A stretch of 64,000 nt of DNA from Holophagaceae bacterium (GCA_016720465.1 JADKKO010000004.1:1612001-1676000), one strand, 5' to 3'. Positions 13,713 to 22,741 are shown, numbered from the stretch's first letter. Made by a program: numbers and translations. Notes: generated by a model not told the origin, from the letters alone.

Positions 13713-16205
13713 ATGGCCCAAAAACCCCCAAAAGACCAACGCGCCAAGCCCGTCGAGGCTGACCGCACTGTGCGCCTGCCCCGGAAAGGCCTGGGACTCG
13801 AGAAGGATGAACCCACCCAGGCGCTTCAAATGGGCGCGCCCGCGGCCGATTCCACGCTGCGGTTGAAGCGGGACGAGATGTCGTTGGAAGAGCCCACTGT
13901 GGCGCTGAAGGCCGGTGTGCCCGCCGCCGACTCGACCCTGCGGTTGAAGCGGGATGAGATGTCGCTGGAAGAGCCCACCGTGGCGCTGAAGGCCGGTGCG
14001 CCCGCCGCGGACTCGACCCTGCGGTTGAAACGGGATGAGATGTCGCTGGAAGAGCCCACCGTGGCGCTGAAGGCCGGCGTGCCCGCCGCGGACTCGACCC
14101 TGCGGCTGAACCGGGACGAGATGTCCCTGGAAGAGCCCACCCAGGCGCTGGAGCGGCCTGCGCTGCGGACCGCGATGGAAGTGATCGACGAGGCGACCAA
14201 GGTCGAAACGCGCCAGGCGAAGCCTTCGGTGATGCTGCCGGATGCCACGGATATCCCGTCCTGGGAAGAATCCACCCAGTTCTTCACGCCACCTGCCGGT
14301 GGCCACGCGGACTCGACGCTCCACCTGCCTCGTCCGCTGGAGCCCCCCCCGGCCGCGGTGGATCCCAGCGATTCCATGGATGAGACCTTCCCGAACGCTC
14401 CCGCGGCGCCCAAGGGCCAATCATCGCCACCCGCGCCCATGGAAGCGGCCAACCTGATGCAGGTAGTGGAAGGCCCGGACCTGGAAGAAGACACCCTGGT
14501 CCTGCCCGACCTGCACGAGCTGGATGAACTCCAGAACGCCATGAAATCCACCACGATGATGCCCGTGATGGAAGCGCCCGCGGCTCCGGAACCGCCCGAG
14601 CCCATGGAAGCCACCACCATCCTGCATGTGGAGCCAGCCGCCGAACCCGCGCCAATGGCGAAGACCATGGTGATGCCCGTGATGGAAGCGCCCCCAGCGC
14701 CGGAGCAACCCGAGCCCATGGAAGCCACCACCATCCTGCATGTGGAGCCAGCCGCCGAACCCGCGCCAATGGCGAAGACCATGGTGATGCCCGTGATGGA
14801 AGCGCCCTCGGCGCCGGAACAACCCGAGCCCATGGAAGCCACCACCATCCTGCATGTGGAGCCAGCCGCCGAACCCGCGCCCGCGCCCATGGCGAAGACC
14901 ATGGTGATGCCCGTGATGGAAGTGCCGCCAGCGCCGGAACCGCCCGAGCCCATGGAAGCCACCACCATCCTGCACGCGGAGCCAGCCGCCGAACCCGCGC
15001 CCGCGCCCATGGCGAAGACCATGGTGATGCCCGTGATGGAAGCGCCCCCGGCGCCGGAACAACCCGAGCCCATGGAAGCCACCACCATCCTGCACGCGGA
15101 GCCTGCCGCTGAACCCGCGCCTGCGCCCAGGGCGAAGACCATGGTGATGCCGATGGTAGAACCGCCATCGGCTCAAGAAAAACCCGGGCCCATGGAAGCA
15201 ACGACCATCATGCCCGTTTCCGCCGAGGATCCATCGGCCTACCTGACCCGTCAGGGCCAGTCCCCTTGGCCCCCATCTTCCAAACCGGTGGAGCAATCCC
15301 CGGCTTCCACCCAATTGATGTCCGAGTCTCTGCTTTCCATGGCCAAGGAGGCCACCAGCCGCGACCTTGATTCGGCCCTGGCCCCGGTGCCCCCGGAGGT
15401 CACGGCGATGGAAGATGATTCGCCGCTGGCCAGAGCCTCGGAACCGCCCGCTGCGCACCCCCCGGCGCGCCCCTTCGGCCACGCGCAGGACCGGACCGTT
15501 GACACCTCCTCGGGCATGGCGATGACCCCCTCCACGGTGCTCATGCCCGTTCAGCCCCCGCTGGAGCCCACGGCGCCCATCCAGCGCCCGGCACCCGCGC
15601 CCACGCCCATGCCATCAATAGCAGCCGAAAAGCCAAGGCCGCAGGCATCGCAGCCGATGCCATCCGGGCCCGCGAAACCCAGGCCTGGCGAACCTGTGGC
15701 GGCCGTCGTTCCGCCGTCGGTTCCGGGCTATCCCGACCGCCATGTGCCGGCCCCGCCCCCTCCCCCCAGGCCTCAGCCCAAACCCGCGGCCAGTCCTGTC
15801 AAGGCGCTCAGCCCGGCTCCCCTTCCGATGGCGGCGCAGGCCAAGGCCGCCGGAAGCTCCTCCAAGCTCTGGATTCCGATCGCCATGGGTTTTTTACTTT
15901 TGGTCATCGGCGGAATCTATTTCGCTTTTTTCAGGACTTCCCTGAAAACAAACCTGCCGCTGGTGGCCTTGCCCAACCAGGGCAGCGAACCCAGCCTGCC
16001 GGTCCCGGCGGATATGCAAGGCACCCTCGCCCAGGCCAAAGGCGGCGACAGCAAGGCCATGCACATGCTCGGGGTGAGCTTCTACTACGGCCTCAACGTG
16101 CCCCAGAACAAGGCCGAGGGCCTGCGTTGGATGCGCAAATCCGCCGAGGCGGGCAATGAAAAGGCCAAGAGCGATCTCCGCCAGATGGAGTCCGAGGGCC
16201 GCTGA
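13713..16205 (+). CDS. Repeat-rich membrane protein with [DE]xTxxL motifs and a C-terminal Sel1-like repeat
   Basis: 830 residues. N-terminal block (about 17-150): four near-identical 27-residue repeats plus a degenerate first one, each with D-S-T-L-R-L and E-E-P-T-V-A-L. Middle block (about 277-490): six 38-40-residue Pro/Glu repeats, each with K-T-M-V-M-P and E-A-T-T-I-L. A Pro-rich linker follows, then one TM helix near 719-741 and a Sel1-like (TPR) repeat, H-M-L-G-V-S-F-Y-Y-G then A-E-G-L-R-W-M-R-K-S-A-E-A-G-N. Nearly every Thr in the repeats is followed by a hydrophobic residue at +3, as FHA-domain phosphopeptide ligands are. Unknown protein; a phospho-scaffold is inference. It is convergent with uvrC. 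Confidence 0.75.
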   Translation: MAQKPPKDQRAKPVEADRTVRLPRKGLGLEKDEPTQALQMGAPAADSTLRLKRDEMSLEEPTVALKAGVPAADSTLRLKRDEMSLEEPTVALKAGAPAADSTLRLKRDEMSLEEPTVALKAGVPAADSTLRLNRDEMSLEEPTQALERPALRTAMEVIDEATKVETRQAKPSVMLPDATDIPSWEESTQFFTPPAGGHADSTLHLPRPLEPPPAAVDPSDSMDETFPNAPAAPKGQSSPPAPMEAANLMQVVEGPDLEEDTLVLPDLHELDELQNAMKSTTMMPVMEAPAAPEPPEPMEATTILHVEPAAEPAPMAKTMVMPVMEAPPAPEQPEPMEATTILHVEPAAEPAPMAKTMVMPVMEAPSAPEQPEPMEATTILHVEPAAEPAPAPMAKTMVMPVMEVPPAPEPPEPMEATTILHAEPAAEPAPAPMAKTMVMPVMEAPPAPEQPEPMEATTILHAEPAAEPAPAPRAKTMVMPMVEPPSAQEKPGPMEATTIMPVSAEDPSAYLTRQGQSPWPPSSKPVEQSPASTQLMSESLLSMAKEATSRDLDSALAPVPPEVTAMEDDSPLARASEPPAAHPPARPFGHAQDRTVDTSSGMAMTPSTVLMPVQPPLEPTAPIQRPAPAPTPMPSIAAEKPRPQASQPMPSGPAKPRPGEPVAAVVPPSVPGYPDRHVPAPPPPPRPQPKPAASPVKALSPAPLPMAAQAKAAGSSSKLWIPIAMGFLLLVIGGIYFAFFRTSLKTNLPLVALPNQGSEPSLPVPADMQGTLAQAKGGDSKAMHMLGVSFYYGLNVPQNKAEGLRWMRKSAEAGNEKAKSDLRQMESEGR
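13842..14150 (+). repeat. Four in-frame 81-base tandem repeats
   Basis: Four copies of an 81-base unit coding 27 residues, nearly identical at DNA level with scattered third-position changes, so expansion is fairly recent or maintained by recombination. Confidence 0.85.
14548..15200 (+). repeat. Six in-frame 114-120-base tandem repeats
   Basis: Copies begin with AAGACCATGGTGATGCCCGT (first copy diverged) and include GAAGCCACCACCATCCTGCA. Length differs by six bases (an extra Ala-Pro pair) between early and late copies; the last copy is partial. Confidence 0.85.
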
Positions 16206-16214
16206 TCAGGTCGG

Positions 16215-18029
16215 CTAGGCCTCGGGCGCGGAGTCGCGCCAGGCCAGCACCTTCGCCACCGCCGCAGGGCCGATGGCCGCGCGGAGATCAGCCTCCGGGA
16301 CGGTTCGCACAGCCCCAACGCTTCCGAAGGATTGAAGCAGTTTTTTGGCTGTTGCGGGGCCGATCCCCGGGATTTGCGTGAGCTCTGTCTGGAGGGTGCG
16401 CTTGGCCCTGAGATTCCGGTGATAGGTGACTGCGAAACGATGGGCCTCATCCCGGATGCGTTGCAGCAGTTGTAGCACCGGGGAGGATTTCGGGATGCGG
16501 AAGGGTTCGCTCCGGCCCGGACGGAAGACCAGTTCCTCCTTCTTCGCGAGGCTGGCCAGTTCGAGATGGTCGAGCCCGAGATCCTTCAACGCTGCTTCGG
16601 CCGCATGCAACTGGCCCAGGCCGCCGTCGATGAGCACGAGGTTCGGGAATTCCTGGCCCTCTTCCTTCAAGCGCTTGTAGCGGCGGGTGACCGCCTCGTG
16701 CATGTTGGCGAAATCATCGTTCTGCTCGTTGCTCATCTTGAAGCGCCGGTAGCGCGCCTTGTCCGGGACACCGTCGCTGAAGACCACGCAGGAGGCCACC
16801 ACTTCGCGGCCCTGGCCATGGCTGATGTCGAAGCACTCCATGCGGCGCGGGACGTGGGAGATGCCAAGGAAGGCCTGCAAGCCTTCTAGCACGGCTTCGT
16901 TCAGCCGGGCCGGTTCGAACTTCCGTTCCAGGGCCATTCGCGCGTTTTCCTGGGCCATGGACAATAAATCGACTTTTTCACCCTTTCTCGGGATATGGAT
17001 GGCGGGTTTCGTCCCCCTCAGGGTGCCCAGCCAGTCCCGCAGGAGGTCCGCATGTTCGGGCTCCACTTCCACCAGGATCCGGGCCGGGACGGGTTCCACG
17101 GCATAGACCCGTTGCAGCACTTCAGCCAGCACCGCGCCGTCGAAGGTCTCGATGTCGTCCAGGATGTATTCATGGCGGTCCACCATGCGCCCTTCGCGCA
17201 TGACCAGCCGATGCACGCAGGCCCGGCCATCCAGCACCGCGGATCCGTACAGGTCCGTATCCTCCTGGTCGGAGCTGGCGGCCTTCTGCCGCGTGAACCA
17301 GGCGTCCAGCTGCTGCAGCGCGTCGCGGTGGTGGGCCGCCAACTCGAAGGCGGATACCTCCGCGGCCTTCCACATGGCCGCTTCCAGGCGGGACTTCAGC
17401 TCATCCCGCTTGCCTTCCAGGAAGAGTTTCGCTTCCTTCGCCTGCTCCGCATAGGCTTCCTGCGACACTGCGGCGATGCACGGGGCTGTGCAGCGGTGCA
17501 GCTGGTACTTCAGGCAGGCGCGCCCGCGCTTGCCGTCGATGTCGATGTCGCAGTCGCGGATCTGGAAGAACCGGTAGACCAGTTCCGCTGTCCGGTAGGC
17601 GGTGCTCGCCGGGAAGAAAGGCCCGAAATAATAGGCCTTGTCCTTGAGGACCTTCCGGGTCACATAGACCTTGGGGAAGGCCTCCCGGGTGAGCTTCACG
17701 TAGGGATAGCTCTTGTCGTCGCGGAGCAGGATGTTGAAGGGCGGCCGGTGCTCCTTGATCAGGTTGTTCTCCAGGACCAGGGCTTCCAACTCTGTTTCGC
17801 AGACGATGAATTCCAGGTCCCAGATGCGCGCCACCAGCCGACGGGTCTTGGCGTCCTTTGGGGAGGCGGTGAAATAGGACTTCACGCGGTTCCGGAGCAC
17901 CTTGGCCTTGCCGATGTAGAGCAGGTTTCCTTCCGCATCGCGATACAGGTAGCAGCCGGGCTGCGTCGGCAAGTCCGGCAGTTTCCGTTGTAGGAAAGGG
18001 CTTTTGTCGAGGTTCGTTCGGGGCGCCAC
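16215..18029 (-). CDS. uvrC: Excinuclease ABC subunit C
   Basis: 604 residues. GIY-YIG nuclease at the N-terminus (P-G-C-Y-L-Y-R then L-L-Y-I-G-K-A-K), UVR/UvrB-binding segment around 205-240 (F-L-E-G-K-R-D-E-L), C-terminal RNase H-like endonuclease (L-I-D-G-G-L-G-Q-L) and a helix-hairpin-helix (I-P-G-I-G-P-A-T-A-K-K-L-L). It makes both incisions in nucleotide excision repair. Starts with GTG; there is no ribosome site but a -10-like TAGACT lies six bases upstream. Confidence 0.97.
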   Translation of the reverse strand: MAPRTNLDKSPFLQRKLPDLPTQPGCYLYRDAEGNLLYIGKAKVLRNRVKSYFTASPKDAKTRRLVARIWDLEFIVCETELEALVLENNLIKEHRPPFNILLRDDKSYPYVKLTREAFPKVYVTRKVLKDKAYYFGPFFPASTAYRTAELVYRFFQIRDCDIDIDGKRGRACLKYQLHRCTAPCIAAVSQEAYAEQAKEAKLFLEGKRDELKSRLEAAMWKAAEVSAFELAAHHRDALQQLDAWFTRQKAASSDQEDTDLYGSAVLDGRACVHRLVMREGRMVDRHEYILDDIETFDGAVLAEVLQRVYAVEPVPARILVEVEPEHADLLRDWLGTLRGTKPAIHIPRKGEKVDLLSMAQENARMALERKFEPARLNEAVLEGLQAFLGISHVPRRMECFDISHGQGREVVASCVVFSDGVPDKARYRRFKMSNEQNDDFANMHEAVTRRYKRLKEEGQEFPNLVLIDGGLGQLHAAEAALKDLGLDHLELASLAKKEELVFRPGRSEPFRIPKSSPVLQLLQRIRDEAHRFAVTYHRNLRAKRTLQTELTQIPGIGPATAKKLLQSFGSVGAVRTVPEADLRAAIGPAAVAKVLAWRDSAPEA

Positions 18030-18041
18030 TCATCGAGTCTA
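18029..18041 (-). promoter_or_regulatory. -10-like TAGACT six bases before uvrC
   Basis: On the minus strand TAGACT (18041-18036), CGATGA, then GTG at 18029. No Shine-Dalgarno. Candidate leaderless start. Confidence 0.5.
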
Positions 18042-18043
18042 TC

Positions 18044-18238
18044 TCAGCGCTTGAAGGACCGCCGGATCATGATCAGCAGGAAGAGCGCGAAGCCGCCCAT
18101 CACGATGATCCCCCAGTTTTCGTTGGAGAAATCGCCCATGTGCGATCGGTAGTTTGTCGTCTTCTGGGCGGGGTCGCCGCTGGAATCGCTGGGGGTTTCC
18201 TGCAGCACGGAGAGCAGGGGGAGGCCGGGGCGTGGCAT
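18044..18238 (-). CDS. Small single-TM protein, unknown
   Basis: 64 residues if started at ATG 18238; an internal ATG at 18139 would leave 31 residues holding the only TM helix (W-G-I-I-V-M-G-G-F-A-L-F-L-L-I-M-I) and a basic R-R-S-F-K-R tail. A TAGAAT at 18272-18267 on the minus strand could be its -10. No homologue recognised, and the first half looks low-complexity, so the true start is open. Confidence 0.4.
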   Translation of the reverse strand: MPRPGLPLLSVLQETPSDSSGDPAQKTTNYRSHMGDFSNENWGIIVMGGFALFLLIMIRRSFKR

Positions 18239-18304
18239 GGAGGAGTTCCGAGAATGGGTGGTGACGATTCTAGCGCGCCGCGCGCCAAGCGGATCAATGC
18301 GGAA

Positions 18305-18317
18305 TATTCTGGATCCA
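18305..18317 (+). promoter_or_regulatory. -10-like TATTCT six bases before the MBL hydrolase gene
   Basis: TATTCT (18305-18310), six bases, ATG at 18317, with no ribosome site. Candidate leaderless start, divergent from the small TM gene. Confidence 0.5.
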
Positions 18318-18943
18318 TGCTGAAGCTCGAATCCTTCCCCGTCGGCCCCCTAGGCTGCAACTGCAGCCTGCTCTGGAACCCGGACACGGGAGCCGGCCTT
18401 GTGGTGGACCCGGGCGGAGATGGCGCGAAGATCCGCGCGCGGGTCGCGCAGGCGGGATTCCGGGTGGAGGCTCTGCTGCACACCCACGCCCACTTCGACC
18501 ACGTCGGCGCCACCAGGGAACTGCAGGACCTATGGCAATGTCCCGCCTACCTGCATCGCGGCGACGGCTTCCTCATCGAGAACCTGGACATGCAGACCGG
18601 AGGGTTCGGGTTTAGCGCAATCCCGAAGCCCGACATGCAGGATCTCAACCCTGGGGACATCTTCGCGGGACTGGCCACGCTCCACACGCCCGGGCACACA
18701 CCGGGCTCCTGCTGCTTCCATGGGGACTTCGAGAAGGGGAAGCTGGTGCTCGCCGGCGACACGCTGTTCTGCGGCGGCATCGGCCGCACGGATCTCTGGG
18801 GCGGCGATTTCGGCCAGTTGGAACAGAGCATCCAATCCCAACTCTATGAGCTGGATGCGGGAGCGCTGGTGATTCCCGGCCACGGGCCGGCCACCACCAT
18901 CGGCGAGGAGGCCGAGAACAACCCTTTCGTCAGAAGGAGCTGA
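18317..18943 (+). CDS. MBL-fold hydrolase, glyoxalase II/YcbL type
   Basis: 208 residues. Zinc motif T-H-A-H-F-D-H-V-G, later H in H-T-P-G-H-T-P-G-S, the bridging Asp in L-A-G-D-T-L-F, and the last His in I-P-G-H-G-P. The short length without a substrate-binding C-domain fits YcbL-like type II glyoxalases. It hydrolyses thioesters such as S-lactoylglutathione in related proteins; the substrate here is not known. The start at 18317 leaves no extra N-terminus before the first beta strand. Confidence 0.88.
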   Translation: MLKLESFPVGPLGCNCSLLWNPDTGAGLVVDPGGDGAKIRARVAQAGFRVEALLHTHAHFDHVGATRELQDLWQCPAYLHRGDGFLIENLDMQTGGFGFSAIPKPDMQDLNPGDIFAGLATLHTPGHTPGSCCFHGDFEKGKLVLAGDTLFCGGIGRTDLWGGDFGQLEQSIQSQLYELDAGALVIPGHGPATTIGEEAENNPFVRRS

Positions 18944-18947
18944 CCTT

Positions 18948-19868
18948 TCAGGTCTTCGCGGGCGCTGGTTTGGGGGGCTTGGGATCCGGCGCGGCGGCCA
19001 GCAGGTTCGTGAGCAACGATTGCCCGGCCGGAATGAGCGTGATGGTCGCGCCGCCGTCCAGAATGCGCTGGGTTTCCATGACGGTGAACATGGCTTCGGA
19101 GACAGCGGGATCGCGGGAGATCTCATCCAGAGCAGCGCCGACGATCTGGGGGCGGATGGCGCCGGCTTTCGCGAACTCCACGGCCGCCTGGCGCTCGGCG
19201 GTGCTGCTGATGATGTTCACCTGATTGGTGCCGTCCTGCTTGATGGACGAGGTCACCTGGCGCAGCCGGTTGACGACCTTGCTCTCGATCTGGCGGATCA
19301 TGTCGTGGTCCCGGAAGTGCACCTTGCGGATGTAGATGGATCCCAGCCGGTAGCCCCAGTCGTGGGATTGCGGCGAGACCTCATCCCGCACGGTCTGGCT
19401 CATGGTGTGGCGGTTGGCCATCATGTCGCTCAAGGGCATGTTGCTGAGGCACCGGACGGTGGAATTGCTCACGTTGGCGCCCAGCGAACCGCGGGGGTCC
19501 GTGTTCTTGAACAGGTAGGCCACGGGGTCGCTGATGAACATCTCGTACCAGATGCCGATGCCCATGGGCGCGCCTTCTTCGGAGTTCACGGGCTGGCTGC
19601 GCAGGTATTCCTGGTCCAGCCGCAGATCGATGTCGTAGCACTTGCCGACCCAATTGATGAAGAGCGCCCGCCAGCCGAGCTTGAACCACAGGATGTGGAG
19701 ACCGGGCTCGTCCAGCACCGCGATGACTTTTCCGAAGAGCACGTAGACCTTGCAGCGGCGCTCCTGGACGATGGCGTAGAAGCCGAACATCCGCGAGAGG
19801 GCGAACAGGATGGGCACGCCGATGAGAGCGGCGAAAAAAGCGGCGAAAGCGGCGATGAGGGTCAACAT
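18948..19868 (-). CDS. SPFH/band 7 membrane protein (second of operon)
   Basis: 306 residues. N-terminal TM helix (L-I-A-A-F-A-A-F-F-A-A-L-I-G), band-7 core with Y-A-I-V-Q-E-R-R-C-K-V-Y-V-L-F-G-K, and an Ala/Glu-rich helical region with the C-terminal tail P-P-K-P-A-P-A. Unusual relatives of stomatin that form membrane rings. The ATG shares its A with the TGA of the preceding SPFH gene, so the two are translated together. Confidence 0.8.
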   Translation of the reverse strand: MLTLIAAFAAFFAALIGVPILFALSRMFGFYAIVQERRCKVYVLFGKVIAVLDEPGLHILWFKLGWRALFINWVGKCYDIDLRLDQEYLRSQPVNSEEGAPMGIGIWYEMFISDPVAYLFKNTDPRGSLGANVSNSTVRCLSNMPLSDMMANRHTMSQTVRDEVSPQSHDWGYRLGSIYIRKVHFRDHDMIRQIESKVVNRLRQVTSSIKQDGTNQVNIISSTAERQAAVEFAKAGAIRPQIVGAALDEISRDPAVSEAMFTVMETQRILDGGATITLIPAGQSLLTNLLAAAPDPKPPKPAPAKT

Positions 19869-20857
19869 CACTTCACCTCCTTCACCAGGCGGCCAGCCTG
19901 GGCGTAGAGGCCGAGACCCACGTTGCGCACGTAGGCACCGAGGGCAGCTTCGCCGCCATTGGCCTTGAGTTCCGCAAGCTGCGAGGCCATGAGCCGCAGG
20001 GGCTCCACCTCGGCCTGGGCCTTGAGGGTTTCGATCTCCACGGCCCGCCTGGACTGGACGATCTTCTGGTCCGCGGAGGCCTGGGCCAGGCTGATGTCCG
20101 AGGACACCTGGTTGTGCGCGGTGTTGATGGCCGCCAGGGCCGATTCCACTTCCGGGGGCGGGTCGATGCTCGTGATGAGCGAGGCGTCCAGCTGGACCCC
20201 GTAGCGGGCGGCCGAGGAGCCGCATTCCTTGTCCATGTGCTCGTTGATGTCGCGCAGGTTCTTGCGCAGGTCATTGATTGAAATTCCCGTCTGGACGGCG
20301 GGCGTGCCGTCGGCGGCGTTGGGCGCCTCGAAGTTGGCGATGCGCTCCCGCAGCACCGACACGAAGTAGCCCATCACATGGGCGATGGGATTCTTCACGC
20401 CGAACACGTAGGCATAGAGGTTCCGCTCGCTGATCTTGAAGCGGATCTGGCCCGAGAGGCCCGTGTTGAGCTGGTCCTTGGTGACGGCCTCCAGCACGGT
20501 GCCGCTCTGGTTGGCGCTGGGCGTCATGGGATCGAAGGCCATGCTGACGGTCTCCGTAGCGATGGAGACCTTGTAGACCTGTTCCCAGGGCCACTTGAAG
20601 TAGGGGCCGCCCGGCGGGATGACCCGGACCTGGGGATAGGTGTAGCGCAGCTTCTCGTCGGCGTTGAGGGATGCCGAGATGGGATCCTCGGCGGTGGTGG
20701 CGTCCCCCAGGCGCTGGGCCCGCCCGAAGGAAGTCTTCACGGCCCGTTCGTTCTGGTTCACGGTGAAGATCCCCGCCACCAGGTAGCGCACGAGGAACCA
20801 GGCGATGAATCCCAGCAGCAGGCCAAAGGAAATTCCGGCGGTTATTTCGGGCAGCAT
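19868..20857 (-). CDS. SPFH/band 7 membrane protein (first of operon)
   Basis: 329 residues from ATG 20857 (CAGGAG upstream). TM helix at 8-30, then the SPFH start V-N-Q-N-E-R-A-V-K-T-S-F-G-R-A, which is close to HflK/HflC/flotillin relatives, and a coiled helical region with A-E-I/V-E-P-L-R-L. Divergent from the slipin gene and probably sharing its control region (20858-21003). Membrane scaffold, role not further defined. Confidence 0.82.
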   Translation of the reverse strand: MLPEITAGISFGLLLGFIAWFLVRYLVAGIFTVNQNERAVKTSFGRAQRLGDATTAEDPISASLNADEKLRYTYPQVRVIPPGGPYFKWPWEQVYKVSIATETVSMAFDPMTPSANQSGTVLEAVTKDQLNTGLSGQIRFKISERNLYAYVFGVKNPIAHVMGYFVSVLRERIANFEAPNAADGTPAVQTGISINDLRKNLRDINEHMDKECGSSAARYGVQLDASLITSIDPPPEVESALAAINTAHNQVSSDISLAQASADQKIVQSRRAVEIETLKAQAEVEPLRLMASQLAELKANGGEAALGAYVRNVGLGLYAQAGRLVKEVK

Positions 20858-21003
20858 GGCAACTCCTGGGATTTGATGCCTGAGTGTATCCAGAGCGGTG
20901 CGGATGAACATGTGCTGTCGGGCACGATCAGCCGACTCCTATTGGTAGTGAAGCAGGTAGTTACCCCTTCGTGCGAAGATAGGCCATCTTTCCGGAGGAT
21001 GAT

Positions 21004-21780
21004 ATGGAAGCGATGTTCGCTGGCATGACATGCATGACGCCCATCCTCGTGTTCATCGCCATCTGGGTGCTGAGCTGCCTGCGCGTGGTCAACGAATACG
21101 AGCGGGCGGTGATCTTCCGGCTGGGGAAGGTGCTGCCGCAACCCAAGGGTCCGGGCCTCATCGTGATCTTCCGGCCCATCGACAAGGCGGTGGTGATCTC
21201 CCTGCGGACCGTCGTGCTGGAAGTGCCGAGCCAGGATGTCATCACCCGCGACAACGTGACCCTGAAAGTCTCCGCGGTGGTCTATTCGAAGGTGGTGAAT
21301 CCCCTCCAGGCCGTCGTGGGCGTGGAGAACTACCAGTGGGCCACCAGCCAGATCTCCCAGACCACGCTCCGTTCCGTGCTCGGCGAAGTGACCCTGGACG
21401 AATTGCTGGCGGACCGCGAGAAGCTGAGCGGACGGCTGCGGGAGATCATTGATTCCGCGACTGAACCTTGGGGCGTGGAGGTCACCGCCGTGGAACTGAA
21501 GAGCGTGGACCTGCCGGAGCAGATCCAGCGCGCCATGGGCAAGCAGGCCGAAGCCGAGCGGGAAAAGCGCGCCAAGATCATCGCCGCCGAAGGCGAGCTC
21601 ATGGCCAGCCAGCAGCTCCTGGACGCAGCCAACAAGTTGAGCCAGAACCCCACGGCCATCCAAATGCGCTACTTGCAGACGCTGACGGAAATCGCCGTGG
21701 AAAAGAACAGCACCATCGTCTTCCCGCTGCCCATGGAAATCATGAAGGCGTTTGAGAAAATCACAGACAAGAAAGACTGA
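21004..21780 (+). CDS. Slipin (stomatin-like SPFH protein)
   Basis: 258 residues. TM helix near residues 10-28, then V-N-E-Y-E-R-A-V-I-F-R-L-G-K, P-G-L-I-V-I-F-R-P-I-D and the canonical V-P-S-Q-D-V-I-T-R-D-N-V-T-L-K-V. C-terminal A-M-G-K-Q-A-E-A-E-R-E-K-R-A-K-I-I-A-A-E-G-E is the slipin signature. Slipins usually neighbour an NfeD/ClpP-class protease; here none is adjacent and two divergent SPFH genes take that place. Confidence 0.93.
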   Translation: MEAMFAGMTCMTPILVFIAIWVLSCLRVVNEYERAVIFRLGKVLPQPKGPGLIVIFRPIDKAVVISLRTVVLEVPSQDVITRDNVTLKVSAVVYSKVVNPLQAVVGVENYQWATSQISQTTLRSVLGEVTLDELLADREKLSGRLREIIDSATEPWGVEVTAVELKSVDLPEQIQRAMGKQAEAEREKRAKIIAAEGELMASQQLLDAANKLSQNPTAIQMRYLQTLTEIAVEKNSTIVFPLPMEIMKAFEKITDKKD

Positions 21781-21860
21781 AACCGCGAAAGCCGCGAAAG
21801 AACGCGAAAAAAATATGCTTTAATTCGCGTCCTTTCGCGGGATTTAGCGGTTCTATTTTT
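21781..21860. repeat. Periodic inverted repeat, CGCGAAAG type (element A)
   Basis: Left arm from 21781 has three CGCGAA units at about nine-base spacing; right arm to 21853 is its imperfect complement (TTCGCGT-CCTTTCGCGG, then GCGGTT). A loop AAAAAATATGCTTT separates them and TTCTATTTTT follows. Lies between two same-strand genes; may also act as a terminator. Confidence 0.8.
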
Positions 21861-21886
21861 ATGAGAACATCGTCCGCGGAGGATCC

Positions 21887-22741
21887 ATGGAATTAGGCCC
21901 CTGGGACGTCCAGATCATCAGCGGCGGCACCTTCCGGCTGGACGGCGGCGCCATGTTCGGCACGGTGCCCAAGGTCGTCTGGAACAAGATCTACCCGGCG
22001 GACGAGGACAACATGATCCTCATGGCCACCAACTGCCTGCTCATCCGCGGCGAGGTGGACGGCGCGAAGCACGTGATCCTGGTGGACAACGGGAACGGCG
22101 ACAAGGAGCCGGACGATTTCATGGCCCGCTTCAAGTTCCAGGGCCGGGGCGTGCTGGATGCCGGACTGGCGGAGCACGGCGTGAAGCCCGAAGACATCAC
22201 CCTGCAGATCCTCACGCACTTGCATTTCGACCATGCGGGCGGCAGCACGCGCTTCGATGAGGCGGGCCGGTTGGTTCCAAGTTTTCCCAATGCCCGCTAC
22301 CTCGTGCAGAAAAAGGATCTCGAGGACGCCCGGCATCCGCACCTGCGCGTGAAGGCCAGCTACCTGGCCAAGAACTGGGAACCACTCGAAGCCGCGGGCC
22401 TGCTGGAGACCGTGGAAGGCGACGTGGAAATCCTCCCTGGCATTTCCGTGCGTCTGGTGCCCGGGCATATCGAGGGGCTCCAGGCGGTGGTGGTCCGCGG
22501 CGGTTCGCGGAAACTCATGTACATCGCCGATCTCATCCCAACCGCGCGCCACATCCAACCGGCCTGGGTCATGGGCTACGACCTGGACGTGGTCACCTGC
22601 GTGGATGTCCGGCAGCAGCTGCTCTCGGAAGTCGCCGGCACGGACACGGTCCTGGTGTTCGAGCACGACCCCGAGATTCCGAGCGGCACCGTGGGCCAGG
22701 ATGCGAAGGGAAGGTACGTGGTCACGCCGGTCCTGGTGTGA
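21887..22741 (+). CDS. MBL-fold metallo-hydrolase (lactonase-like)
   Basis: 284 residues. Zn motif T-H-L-H-F-D-H-A-G-G near residue 106, N-C-L-L-I and V-D-N-G-N-G upstream, V-P-G-H-I-E-G after it, and I-A-D-L as the bridging Asp. The overall plan and the long region before the HXHXDH motif are like N-acyl homoserine lactonase-type MBL proteins. GGAGG precedes the ATG. Substrate not known. Confidence 0.85.
   Translation: MELGPWDVQIISGGTFRLDGGAMFGTVPKVVWNKIYPADEDNMILMATNCLLIRGEVDGAKHVILVDNGNGDKEPDDFMARFKFQGRGVLDAGLAEHGVKPEDITLQILTHLHFDHAGGSTRFDEAGRLVPSFPNARYLVQKKDLEDARHPHLRVKASYLAKNWEPLEAAGLLETVEGDVEILPGISVRLVPGHIEGLQAVVVRGGSRKLMYIADLIPTARHIQPAWVMGYDLDVVTCVDVRQQLLSEVAGTDTVLVFEHDPEIPSGTVGQDAKGRYVVTPVLV

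Noticed and set aside
13842..15200. Regular repeats that could be a CRISPR array
   Set aside because: Repeat units are 81 and 114-120 bases, contiguous and in frame within one coding sequence, with no variable spacers.
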